Positions 41,507-52,500 of a DNA stretch of 64,000 bases are shown here, one piece after another. Position 1 is the first letter of the stretch. Every line of letters begins with the position of its first letter. The stretch spans positions 264,001-328,000 of the forward strand of contig JANATG010000017.1 of the NCBI GenBank assembly GCA_029449235.1. Reading direction: 5' to 3'. The stretch comes from Linnemannia schmuckeri. Lineage: Eukaryota > Mortierellomycota > Mortierellomycetes > Mortierellales > Mortierellaceae. Below the pieces are notes generated by a model. It was given only the letters and a program-made list of their open reading frames with translations, was not told the DNA's origin and ran no database searches. Made by a program: the position numbers and the translations under genes.

Positions 41507-42532
41507 ATGGAACAGCCTTCCCACGCATCGTCTTCCTCTTCCTCTCCCTCTCCATCTTCTCCCTCCCTACCTCCAATCGACTCTAAGGATGAAAAGATCC
41601 TCTTTCTCAGCCGCAGGCTGGAGCGCATGGAGCGCCTTATGGAAGACCGCTTCGACTTGGTCAGCCATCCAGCGATCACAACTCAGGCTGCCCTTCAGCA
41701 CTATCGCCCCTCAGAAGCCGATATCATGGGGTGCCCCAGCATTAGGCCAACAAAGCCTGTTGAATTCTTTACCAAACAGTCGAGCAGCGACACGGAGCTC
41801 AAGGAAGCCATTCGTGGTTTTCCCAAGAACGTTCACATGGACCAATACAAGGCCCCCAAAGTCCCTCAGATCGTCTCCAACAACCTTAACTTCAACAAGA
41901 AGCATGATGGACAGATCCGCGAGTTTCAGGAACGCTGCGCCGAGCTTACACGCCCCGTGGATTTCTTCTATTTCCAGTTTCGACAACTTCAGGAATTCGA
42001 TCCTGAACTCCTTGATCCCCAAAAGATCCTGGACCTCTCAGTCAGCTTTGCCGTCCTTATGCGCAACCATCTGGGCGGGATGGCTGTCAAGATGCACGAG
42101 ACCCGCATGTCAAATGTTCGTGAGGCTGCAGGAGCCAACTTCGAGGACGACCCTCTTAACATGTTTGACCCACAGACTTTCCACGACCACACCAAATCCG
42201 TTCGCACTCTTCAGTCGTATTTCAAGAACAAAACAGGATCCGACAATCGCCGAGACAAAGGCGGCTATGGCAATAACAACAATAACACACAGGGCAACAA
42301 CGGTCACAGTTACAACGGCCACAACAACTCCGACAGAAATCGGAGTAACAACAATCAGGACCGCCGCTCACAGAGCCGCTCAGGTCGGGATTACAACAGC
42401 AACAACCGTTCCTCTTCTTCTTTTCACAGGAACTCCGGACACCGACGGGGGAACAGTCAGCAGCGAGGTCGAAGCAGCTCTCGAAGGGACGACAGATCCC
42501 CAAGGTCGGAGGGCGGCTCAAAGGATTTTTAA
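41507..42532 (+). CDS. DIRS 2 gag-like protein, 341 aa
   Basis: Ser/Pro-rich start, a helical centre with the ELTRPVDFF motif shared with the decayed gag at 2.2 kb, and a long Asn/Arg/Ser/Gly tail (about residues 245-335) likely to bind RNA. No zinc knuckle. Intact. Confidence 0.8.
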   Translation: MEQPSHASSSSSSPSPSSPSLPPIDSKDEKILFLSRRLERMERLMEDRFDLVSHPAITTQAALQHYRPSEADIMGCPSIRPTKPVEFFTKQSSSDTELKEAIRGFPKNVHMDQYKAPKVPQIVSNNLNFNKKHDGQIREFQERCAELTRPVDFFYFQFRQLQEFDPELLDPQKILDLSVSFAVLMRNHLGGMAVKMHETRMSNVREAAGANFEDDPLNMFDPQTFHDHTKSVRTLQSYFKNKTGSDNRRDKGGYGNNNNNTQGNNGHSYNGHNNSDRNRSNNNQDRRSQSRSGRDYNSNNRSSSSFHRNSGHRRGNSQQRGRSSSRRDDRSPRSEGGSKDF

Positions 42533-44403
42533 GCGCCTGGAGGAGCATTACCCAAGATCCCCTCATCCTCGACGTTATCAAGGAGGGCTACAGGATCCCC
42601 TTCGAGTCCCCACCACCAACATCGACAACGCACCCCCCACCACATCCAATGTCGGAGGAGGCGATGGCGAGCATCGACAAAGAAGTGTCAGATTTGCTGA
42701 GCAAGGAGGCGATCGAACCCAGCACTGGGCCCGGTTTTTCAAGCCAGTTGTTTGTGATACCAAAGAAGACAGGAGAATTACGACCAGTGTTGAACTTGCG
42801 TCAATTAAATCAGTATCTGCCGATCAAGCCTTTCAAAATGGAGACTATCTCCCAGGTAGTTCACCTAATAAAAAGAAACGATTTTCTTACCAGTATCGAT
42901 TTAAGAGATGCATTTCTACACGTTCCTATTCACCCCTCTTCCAGGCGTTACCTACAGTTTCAATGGCGAGGAAAGATGTACCAGTTCAAAGTGCTTCCGT
43001 TCGGTCTATCTCTAGCCCCACTCATCTTCACCAAGACTTTGAAACCGCTTCTACGATGGGTACGAGCACACGGGATCAGAATATCGGCCTACCTCGACGA
43101 CCTTATTATTGCAGCAGCGACCAAGGAGCTCTCACGGAAACATACCAAGATGGTGATGGACAAGTTAGCCAGCCTCGGGTTTCTGACAAAGGAATCCAAG
43201 TCGAGTCTTACACCATCTCAAACGCTACAACACCTGGGATACGAGATCAACACCGCGGCGATGACATTGCAGATCCCGGGGACCAAGATCCGCGATATGA
43301 GACGCGAAGCGTCCAAACTGATCAACAAGACAACCTGCACAGTGCGACAGCTGTCGTCCTTCATCGGCAAGGCGATCGCCATGACGGCAGCAGTATTCCC
43401 GGCTCGATTGAAAGTGCAACATCTACAAGCGGTCAAGATCAATGCACTGAAATCGGGAATATCATGGGAGGGCTCAATCTCTCTGCCGACGACAGCGACC
43501 GAGGAACTGCTTTGGTGGCGCACTCACCTTCAACAGTGGAACGGCCTCTCATGGATAGTAGCCAACCCACAGATCGACATTTAAACGGACGCCTCCACGT
43601 CCGGATGGGGAGTAGTGATCAACAACCGATCATACAGTGGCATCTGGCCGGCAACTCACTACCCTCGACACATCAACTACAAGGAATTGTTGACGGTCTT
43701 TCACGCCCTTCAGAGACCAGAGGTCAAGGGTCGCACAGTCAACATCATATCGGACAACATCACGACAATAGCCTACATCAACCACTTTGGCGGAACGAGG
43801 TCACCAGAGTTGATGAAGCTGGCGACATCGATATGGAATTGGTGCCTCAAGACCGGGACCAGGATTCGAACCACATACGTCCCATCGGCATTCAACCCAG
43901 CGGATGCCCCCTCCCGTCAACTAACGGGCCAACTCGAGTGGACAATCAGCTCATCCTTTTTCGACCGCATGAACCGAGAATGGGGCCCCCATACCGTCGA
44001 TCTCTTCGCCTCGCACGACAACCACCATCTACAACAATACATGACCTGGAAGCCATCGCCAGGCGCCATCGGACACGACGCGCTGCAGCATCGGTGGCAA
44101 CCTCTAGGCAACGTTTACCTTTGCCCGCCTTGGAACCTCCTTCCCCTGGTTCTGGAGAAGATCCGACTGGAACAGATCACGGCCACCATTGTGACACCCC
44201 ACTGGCCCTCAGCAGTATGGTACCCAATGATCAAGATGATGGCAGTGGCAGCCCCCATAGCGATACCTCGTCATCACGTGCTTCCAGCTCCAGGAAACGC
44301 CCCCGACATTCTGGCCAAGAACCCTCACTGGTCTTTGACAGCATGGCGCATAAGCGGCGCCGCCTCGAGGACAAAGGATGGGATCAAGCCACGGCAGCAC
44401 TAG
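42502..44403 (+). pseudogene. DIRS 2 reverse transcriptase-RNase H with one stop
   Basis: In the -1 frame relative to gag the RT start region reads GRLKGFLSAWRSITQDP and GYRIPF before any ATG (first ATG 42649). RT motifs: LPFGLSLAPLIF, AYLDDLIIAA. The RNase H start IYTDAS is changed to I-stop-TDAS by a TAA at 43582-43584. After it the frame continues cleanly through IISDNITTIA, DLFASH and CPPWNLL to 44403. One base change accounts for the break, so the element died very recently or the base is an assembly error. Confidence 0.85.
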
Positions 44404-45335
44404 TGCTCGACAGCCCTAAGGAGAAGCGTAAGCAGAAGGCATACAACAATATTCAGCTACGGTACATCAGCTGGGCTAAGGATCGAGGAATCGACCCAGG
44501 AATACCCAATCCGGCACAACTACTAAACTGGCTTACCGCAGGCGTTCTTGTTCACGACTGGCATGCAAGTACGGTTCAGAACTACAAGGCAGCAATCGTG
44601 TACATGTACGACGACAAGTTACCATTCTCGGATCCGGATTTTCTCTCCTACTTCAAGGCCATCAAGGAACGTTCAGTCAAGGACATGAAGGAGATCGACA
44701 TCGACCTACAACCGATCCTCGCTCACTTTCGACGCCAAGGCCCAAACGAGACTCTCAGCACATCCATCCTTACAAGGAAGCTCTGCTGGCTCCTGGGCAC
44801 ATGTGGTTTCCTTCGCCCAAGCGACATCGCCTGTATTAATCTGGCCAACGACAAGCTTAGCCTTTCCGAGGATCAATGCAAGCTCCCCATCGTTTTTCCC
44901 AAGGAAACGCGCGATAGTCAGCTGATCATCAAGTACTCGATCATCAAGAGCCATCAGGATCCGCTCCTGTGCCCTGTCCGCACCATCACCGAGTACCTGC
45001 GCCGCCTGGAAGGCCATGAAATTATGGTCCCACACCACAAGAACGAATCGATCCTTTACCGTCCTCTTATCCGCGACGTCCGTTTTCCCAAGACCCCGGT
45101 CTGTAGTCAAACGATTGGCAATCACATCGCCGAGATCACCAGCCTACTTGGTCTGCCCCCGAACGAGACTCGTCCCAAGGCCCGTGCGATTGGCCCTACA
45201 GAGGCTATAAAGAGGGGCGCAACCGTCGATGACGTGGTTGTGCACGGCAACTGGTCCTCCGACGTGATTGTCAACAACTACTATCGACTCACTCGAGCTA
45301 CCGCGACCAATTTCACGTCGTTGGTTTTATCATAA
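44343..45335 (+). CDS. DIRS 2 tyrosine recombinase, 330 aa
   Basis: From the ATG at 44343 the protein has TCGFLRPSDIAC (catalytic Arg), a PKARAIG box in place of His-x-x-Arg, VHGNWSS and the nucleophile region NNYYRLTR. It overlaps the RT frame by 61 nt. The same frame stays open all the way back to about 41589, across RT and gag. Intact. Confidence 0.85.
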   Translation: MAHKRRRLEDKGWDQATAALVLDSPKEKRKQKAYNNIQLRYISWAKDRGIDPGIPNPAQLLNWLTAGVLVHDWHASTVQNYKAAIVYMYDDKLPFSDPDFLSYFKAIKERSVKDMKEIDIDLQPILAHFRRQGPNETLSTSILTRKLCWLLGTCGFLRPSDIACINLANDKLSLSEDQCKLPIVFPKETRDSQLIIKYSIIKSHQDPLLCPVRTITEYLRRLEGHEIMVPHHKNESILYRPLIRDVRFPKTPVCSQTIGNHIAEITSLLGLPPNETRPKARAIGPTEAIKRGATVDDVVVHGNWSSDVIVNNYYRLTRATATNFTSLVLS

Positions 45336-45351
45336 CTTCTGCTCTGGATCC

Positions 45352-45448
45352 ACATATATGGTCCTGGCCCGACGGATAATATCTAGCGGAGCCGAAGATA
45401 TGAAGGCTCAAGCCTATTATCCGAGGGCCAGGACCATATATGTCCCGC
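45352..45448 (+). repeat. DIRS 2 internal complementary region
   Basis: CATATATGGTCCTGGCCCGA pairs with the left outer end; TATCTAGCGGAGCCG to GGGCCAGGACCATATATG pairs with the right outer end. Confidence 0.9.
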
Positions 45449-45668
45449 CCTTGGTTTTTCTTTTCCCACCCTTTTGTCTCCTGGCACCCTGGCTCACTCT
45501 ACGAAGATGAGGGACAGATCTGGTGCCTGAGCAGAACTTATTTTCATTTTTCATTTCACTTTCGTTTTAGTTTTCTGGATTTTCGCATTTATTACAATAA
45601 AAGAAGATAACACATATATGGTCCTGGCCCTCGGATAATAGGCTTGAGCCTTCATATCTTCGGCTCCG

Positions 45669-46010
45669 CTAGATATTCTCTCCGTTACTAATCATCACCC
45701 AATTTTTAGGTGTCTTCGCTCCTCCCCACGATGTTGCATAAATCATCCCCATCGCAATCTCATCATAGAACATCTTTAGACCAACATCAGAGGCTTTAAA
45801 TTGGGGTTTCAGATTGTAGAAGTCCAGAATCACTTCCTTGACTGAAAGCAGCGTATCCGTGCCAACCAAATCCATCTGAAAAAAAGGAGGCAGCAGACGG
45901 CAATGTGATACCATCCTCATCCTTTTTCCACTATAGACTTGTCCTTTAGGGCCGTCAGAATATGTCAAGCTCATTCTCGACATATTTTTCGTGTTGTTTT
46001 GAGAATGCAT
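45669..46010 (-). CDS. Orphan protein, 113 aa, 3' end replaced by DIRS 2
   Basis: ATG at 46010. The core SVKEVILDFYNL..VGLKMFYDE resembles the 40.1 kb orphan. The last codons (AAT ATC TAG) lie inside the DIRS 2 terminus (ends 45677). If the element is removed, the frame passes into the left flank at 41309 and stops after four more residues (QTT then TGA), so the insertion changed only the tail. The protein may still work. Confidence 0.55.
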   Translation of the reverse strand: MHSQNNTKNMSRMSLTYSDGPKGQVYSGKRMRMVSHCRLLPPFFQMDLVGTDTLLSVKEVILDFYNLKPQFKASDVGLKMFYDEIAMGMIYATSWGGAKTPKNWVMISNGENI

Positions 46011-46428
46011 TATTGCGTTTAAAACGGAAGGTTCGATGAAGACAATGAATTAATGGTGGTTTGAGCGAAGGAATGGAACTGTGACAGGAAGAAGTGGCTG
46101 GACGGGAGCATTTAATTGAAAGGGGCGATTTGGATATCAGTGCCAATATTTAAATGATTCTAAGCGACACATTCTTAAAATAGACATTCTGATATTCATT
46201 TCATGTATGTGGATGCGCCATAAAGCAAGGACGTAGCAACTTCATAAAAATTCGAGTTCGCGCTGTTTGTTCACATAGTAATTTACTGTATACTCTGTTC
46301 AAGAGGTACTATATCCCTGGCCACGTCCAACAACGGTTCGTGGTTCCTGCCACAAAAGCTAGGCTTATGTTCTGAAGGACGCAGTATCTCGAATCAAACC
46401 TCGCATTTGCGTGTAAACTTTAATTCGA

Positions 46429-47636
46429 TCAAAACTCAAGGCGTATATTTTGTTTGCTATAATTGTTTCTACACTTGTAGTTGATACCAACGAATCCTGG
46501 TCTCTGTTCTATCATCATATTCTTCTGTGGAGGCCTGACAAGCCTCAATACCAGCATCCCCACCAAACCATTGCCGCATACAATTAAAGGCTCTAATTCG
46601 GATATCGTAGAAGTGCCACGGCGGAGACTATTTGACACTTTCATATGGCGTGCGCAAGGGTATTTTACACAAAAGGCGGCCCAATCCATCACGCTATTTG
46701 TAACTCGTCGTGGAACAGGTTCTTCCAAGTCCGAGATGTAATCTTGTCGACATGGGAGGCACATTCGAATGGTCCAGTTCCGATCAAACCTGTCGCCCAC
46801 ATACTTGACCAGGTCTGTCGATCGTCTGGGAAGTAGGACGGGGAAAGGAAGGGGTAGTTTGTAAAGTTCGTTGGCGTTATATCCGGTGGTCAAACCAAAG
46901 CACTTTTCGCAGATGTGAAGACTCGATGCACACATGAACATCATGTAGCTGCTTTTGGACGTAGGGATGCTGTAACAAGGTGGGACTTGTGTTGTGGAAA
47001 TCGAAAGTGTTTTAATAAAATGAGTTGTTATGAACGAACTACTGAACTAGACTACGGACATGGTGACTATTTATATTGTTACTTGATGACCAGGTTGTTT
47101 CTGGATAATTCTAGGACTTGATTAGTCAGCAAGGGCTACTTGGTCATTTGGTGGCGCTAGAAGAATCTAGAAGTTAGTGGCGTCGGTCATGTGCTAGTTA
47201 TCAGAGTGAAACTCTGACAGATGCACACAAGCGGTCGCAATTGTGCCTTGGCTCCATAGGCTGCATGAAACATTCGACGCCAGACCTCTAGTGAACACAC
47301 GATCGCGTTCAAGTTCTTGTTGACCATCGACATCCGTGAGAGTTGAGATGGGTAGAGGTGACTGAGAATTCTCTCCCAGACCTCGTTCGGAACACGGTCA
47401 CTTGACTTCCTCGTTGGACTGTTGACGTTTACAAGAGCGACAAAAAGGTTTGAAAATAGAACAGATGGAAAGTTCAAGCGTAAAGAATTATAGTGGAGTT
47501 TTATCCCATTATAACAAGAGACATACCAAATGGCCTTGGCGGGGTTGTTGCTTGCTTTTTTTGAAGTCAAACTGCTGCTGTTGGCGGTGAGACCCAAAGA
47601 GTTTATGCTGTCCTTCTTTTCGGTTAACTTAGGCAT
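46429..47636 (-). pseudogene. F-box protein gene broken by a solo LTR
   Basis: Exon 1 is 47636-47527 and exon 2 starts at 47418 after a 108-nt GTATGT...AACAG intron. Exon 2 encodes an F-box (RVPNEVWERILSHLYPSQLS), then is cut at 47220 by a 249-bp solo LTR and resumes at 46970. Without the LTR and one GATGC copy the frame is continuous to the TGA at 46429, giving 281 aa with a Cys-pair region (HICEKC, MCLPC) typical of zinc binding. With the LTR the frame stops within it. The protein would recruit targets to an SCF ubiquitin ligase. The rest of the gene shows no other damage. Confidence 0.8.
46971..47219 (+). mobile_element. Solo LTR family 2, 249 bp, 5-bp target duplication
   Basis: Begins TGTAACAAGG, ends CTCTGACA, flanked by GATGC on both sides (46966-46970, 47220-47224). 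Contains TTTTAATAAAATGAG, a likely polyadenylation signal. The copy at 48546-48794 is the same length and about 90 percent identical. Confidence 0.9.
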
Positions 47637-47845
47637 CCTGCTGTATTCCTCACTTTTGCCAATGGTGACAGAGTGGCAAGTTGTGGATGTAGATGAGCTT
47701 GGGAAAGATCAATAATTCTTAAGTTGGAGGTTGCTTTCCTCATTTTTTTATATTTATTCTGCACTGTAGGAAGCTTTAACGATTTTTATTATTACGTCTG
47801 TTGTTAATGGAGTTTTTAGCTACTAACCAGGACTAGAACTAATCA

Positions 47846-48331
47846 TCACGATGATGTCATCTGGCTTTCCAAAGAGCGAGCTCGATGCTCAATCGACATG
47901 TAGACATTAGGCTTCCCTGGGTGTTTCCTGTAGTATGTGCGATGGTTCATCTCACAGACACCTTCTGTGGCGGAAGCATCGTTATTGTATGAAAGGCTAG
48001 CATGGGATGCGCAAAAATATTTATTGCACAAAAGACATCGTCGAACTGGCTCTTGAAAATAATCTGCTTTGCCTTTTCGTAGAATCATCTTTTGGCATAC
48101 ATGGCAGGCCATGGCTGCTACGTTGTGGAAACCTTGAAACGAAAAGCGATCTATGTTAAGGTCTCATTCAAATGAAAATGATACCTGACAAGCTTAGCTT
48201 GCCATAGCTGACTTACGCGCTGGCACACGGGTGTCGGAATAGCTGGAATACATATTGTTATGGAAATCAATTTCTTTATGTAAACAAGATGACTTTATAG
48301 CGACGTGAAGCACGATCGCTCCACACGACAT
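47846..48331 (-). CDS. Small zinc-binding protein, 2 exons, 133 aa
   Basis: Exon 1 48331-48217 ends at a GTAAGT donor; exon 2 48132-47846 follows a TTTCAAG acceptor, joining in frame (RVPA-RFHNVAA). The second exon has CHVCQKM, CLLCNKYFCASH and CEMNH, a spaced Cys/His set suited to two zinc ions, reminiscent of treble-clef or AN1-like fingers. A TATATAAC box lies near 48435. Partner and function unknown. Confidence 0.6.
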
Positions 48332-48545
48332 TGTATCCTTTGATAAGCTGATGACAGCATGTGAACACGAAAGCGAATGCAAAAAAAAGGAAACGTGAGC
48401 AAACAAAGAGGTCAGTGCTTTGGCTCTGGTGTTATATATCAGATGGTCAGTGCTCAACGTTCAAGATGCCGTTTAGAATCATGTGGTCTGTACTTTATAC
48501 ATTGCATAATTTAAGCTGACATGCTTGCTGGTACAGAACCATAGG

Positions 48546-48794
48546 TGTAACAAGGTTGGACTTGTGTTATGGGAATTGAAGGTGTTTTAATAAAGTGAGT
48601 TGTTATGAACAGACTGCTGAACTAGACTACATGTGCGGTAACTATTTATGTTGTTACTTGGAGACTAGGTTGTCTCTGGATAATTCTAGGCCTTGATTAG
48701 TCAGCAAGGGCTACTTGGTCATTTGGTGGCGCTAGAAGAATCTAGAAGTTAGTGGCGTGGGTCATGTGCTAGTTATCAGGGTGAAACTCTAACG
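48546..48794 (+). mobile_element. Solo LTR family 2, second copy
   Basis: Flanked by ATAGG (48541-48545 and 48795-48799). The terminal CA has become CG (CTCTAACG). It is 249 bp like the other copy and lies in intergenic DNA. Confidence 0.85.
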
Positions 48795-48994
48795 ATAGGA
48801 CGCATTAGTTAGCACCTACTAGTTATATCCCAGTTGTAATAGCATCCATATCACTTTTCGAGGACCATCTTCCATCTTTTCCCTTCCTTTGCCTTCTCGT
48901 TTGCTCTATATCTGCTGCTATTTCATGAAGCTTCGTCTCTACACATAATAGCAACGGCGTCACTACCGAGAGGCTTAAGGAAAACGGGTTATAG

Positions 48995-49072
48995 GGGATA
49001 ATTGGTTTGTGGCATCGAGGAGTTTATAGAGACATTGCTTTTTTTATGCTGCGATTTCGGCTTTCCTTCGTT
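48995..49072 (+). repeat. 28S rRNA-derived fragment f8, diverged
   Basis: GGGATAATTGGTTTGTGGCA, ACATTGCTTTTTTTATGCTG and GATTTCGGCTTTCC align with the LSU head segment at roughly 75 percent over 75 bp, starting at the same GGGATAA boundary. CTTCGTCTCTACACATA upstream (about 48936) resembles CTTCGTCTCAGACACATA before f5. Confidence 0.65.
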
Positions 49073-49543
49073 AGCATCTCAAGGCGCACTGTTCACATGC
49101 ATTATCTTTAGGAGCGTCAAGCTTGTCAAAGATTTTTTTATTTTCCATATATCGACTATTTTGCATATGCTAGGAAGTAAAAATGTGAGCATTTACAAAA
49201 CGACACCAGTCTCAAACACCTCATGCAATCCTATTGGACAAGGATTTCCTTTCAGCTTCCCCTATGCTGACATATTTGAACGGTAGATCCGCGCTCTTCT
49301 TATTTATACCCCTAGTTCTCCCGTCTTCCTCCCCTCTTTGTGCCCATAGTTCTCATCCTCTTCCCCGCTTTTTCTCATCCAGCGATCCCATCATTGTCCT
49401 TTTTCACCCCCATTTGTTTACAGGACAGAGAGAGTCCCTCTCTTTCCCTTTTCTTTCCCTCCTCTTTCCTTTTTTTCCCTCTCTTTCTCCTGCCTTTTTC
49501 AACCCGTTAAAAGGTCTTTCCATAATCACTCCCTCTTAACACA
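49073..49543. other. 5' region of the Crypton B gene
   Basis: CT-rich leader with TTTCCCTCTC tracts. A TTTATACC near 49302 may be TATA-like. No other gene. Confidence 0.4.
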
Positions 49544-52500
49544 ATGCTTTCCAAGCGACAAGGTCGCTCCGCGGGTTCCATCAATATCGTGACCCCTACC
49601 CACACAACGCACAAAAGACCTCGTTCTGCTTCCTCAAACCCAATTAAGGACGGCAGCGCCAGCAACAGCAACGCCACAACCACCCGACGAGGTCGCTCCA
49701 AGGGTCTCAGTAATATTGCGGCCCCGGCCCCCACTGCAAAGAAGAGAGGTCGTCATACTTCCTCTATTCTATCTATCAACGACAACGCCAGCAGCAGGAG
49801 CACTCCCACCAACCCGGACAACACAGTTCATCTCAGCAAAAAACAGAAAACGAATCCAAAGAGAGCAGAGAGTGTGTCGGCAAGCAAGGTCGGCAATGAC
49901 AAGGATACTATAGCCACAAGTCCCGCTCTAGCAAACGCGTCAACATCCAAATCTAAACAAAGCATAAACAAAAAGCAAATAAGCAAAGCGGTCAATGGTG
50001 CCCTGTCATCCACAGCGCCTCCTATTATTGACGGGGAAGACTCAGGTAACTTGGGTGTCATTATAGTCGCACTTCTCTACCGTCTGCAAATCAAAACAAC
50101 ATTCACTGAATAAGTATTACAATAGAGATGGAGGACATTATCCCCTCAGATTCAGAGTCGGAAGCTGAAGAACTGGAAGACGACTATGATGACGATGATG
50201 AGGATGTTGAGACTGGACTATCGACGACGACGAGGGGTAGTATCCGGTCCTGGCAACTAGGTCCTCGTTTGCCAAATCAGAGAGGGTTACCGAAAACAGG
50301 TCTGACTTCCTTCTTTAATATCTACGTATCCAATGCACAATTCCAAAAACCTCTTCGCTAACACAATATGCATTCCATTCTTTTCCTCTTTTGATAGTTG
50401 ACTACATGTGGCTAGTAACCACTCTCGTCAGCACGGCTGTGATCCATAAAGAGGCCAAGGAAGGAGGAAAAGGCAGAGACAAGGGAAAAGGCAAGGCGGT
50501 CTCGATTGAAGAGCAAGAGGAAGAATTTGTGCGAGAAGTGGACGAGTGCGCTCCAGGACATGCAGGCAATACGAAGGCTGCGTACAAGTCGACTTACCGT
50601 CCGTACATGGTAAGATGGAAGGACAACTAAGGATACTCCTTCGTCTGTTAATATTTCAAGCATTCACCGGTCAAACACATCTCGCATGTAGATTTTTTGT
50701 GACAACAAGTATGCCGACCAGGGATCGAAACGCTATGAGGTCAATGATGTCAAGACAGCTCGGTTTCTGACCGAAGAGATTTTCGAAAAATCATCCAGCA
50801 AAAACATTCCGAACCACATTAGCAAGGACACCAAGGTCTTCATGGATCGAAAACTCATCCAAGGCTACGGCATACCTATCACAGGAAAGGGAATCCAAGG
50901 AACGTTCGACCTGGCACTCTGTAAGCTGGAAAAAAATGAGTTGACACGATGGATATGATCAAACATGATAATCCAAGCACGCTCAATACTTTTTTATTTG
51001 CCTTTTTTTATGTAATTTCGAATAGATTTGAAGGAGAAGGAAAAAGAGGCCGGCAACAGTATGACTCAGAAAGACACTAACGGAAGCACGAAGCAGATCA
51101 AGGACGGTCGTACAAAGCCTGTGAAGATTTTCGTCCCTTATGGAGTGAGCCGCGTCAATCAGGCGTACTCAGCCCTCATTCATCTGTGGACTCTACAAAC
51201 GACAAGGCTACAACAAAAGAGCAGCGCACCGCCAATCCGTCCCAGCGTACTCATCGACAAGGCGATCGAGAATTACAAAAGGAGTCTTGTTGGCGGAATC
51301 CTAAAGGCCGAGCATGTGCAGAGGGATGCCGATGGCAACATCATCAGAATCGGACGGGATGTAACCACCGACAGTTACGCAACAAACTACTACTCAATTT
51401 ACGAACATATTAGGATTTTGCTGTACACTTGGCAGCAGTCAGTTACTGCTCGCTCGGCAGGAATGCGAGAACACTTCATTCTTGCAGTTCGGCATGCCAT
51501 GTTGTTGCGGGATGAGGACCTTAGACGTCTTAACATAGCCAACTGCACTATCGATACCCTTGAGCAGCAGCTTGGAGGTACTCAGCCCATCATGGCCATG
51601 GTATTTTCGATCCATGGTGGCAAAACAAACCAGCATGGATACCGACAAGAGGGTATAGCCATTCGCCACCGCGATTTCCGACGCTGCAGCGTGGGCGCGC
51701 TGGCGTTTTATATGTATGAGCGCTTCCAGGTAAATATCAACTTGTTAACTTTTTTTTTGTTCTGTTCTAGTATGTACTGACTTACTCTGCTTCTAATCGT
51801 TATTATTAATTGCCTATTTTCGTTTAGTTGAGGAAAGAACGCTGGCCTGACATGATGAATGATGAGGGATGGACAGGCGTCAAGCTACTGAGTACCGGGG
51901 CTGGCTCAGACAAGTACGCCGAAATCTCGTACCCGACCAACAGATCAACAACCATGGAGGTCTTTATTGCCAACAACATCTCCTGCTCCAATATTACACA
52001 CTCAGGTCGACATAGTGGCGCTAAGGAGGGTGTTCGCCTTAATATTCCGGAGGAGGATATTAGAGTTGGAGGCAGATGGATTCAGAATACCGGCAAGATG
52101 CAGCAATATTATCTGCAGAAGAGACCGACGCAGTGGGCGCTGGCGATAGCAGGATTCCGCAATAGGCCTTTCCACCTTGAACGAAATGAAGTCGATCCCT
52201 CGCACCAGCTGCAGAGATTGATATTCCCATTTATTGAGTCGGTGATAGGAGCACCAAAGTCCGAGCGAAATAAGGCTTGGCTGAAAGAATGCGAGAAAGA
52301 GATGGATCAATTTGATCCCAATAACTCCAAGGAGTTGGAGATCGTCAAGCCGGTTCCGGTGGCGTCTCTTCCCGATCTCGAAGGTAGCCGACGGCCGACA
52401 GTTTTCAGGGCCCGATCGAATGTCACCTTTGTCTTGCGCTTAATGCTGCGTCTCCGTCGGGTTCTGCTTCAAGATGCGGCCGTGTACTTGTTTGTTGGAG

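Larger units (their letters stand above)
41310..45677 (+). mobile_element. DIRS-type retrotransposon 2, full length
   Basis: Same plan as element 1: gag, RT/RNase H, tyrosine recombinase. Inverted termini lie at about 41341-41450 and 45505-45620. An internal complementary region (about 45352-45448) is complementary to the left outer end (TTATCCGTCGGGCCAGGACC) and the right outer end (CCTCGGATAATAGG..AGATATT). The element differs strongly in sequence from element 1, so the two are separate families. It inserted at the 3' end of a small minus-strand gene. Confidence 0.9.
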
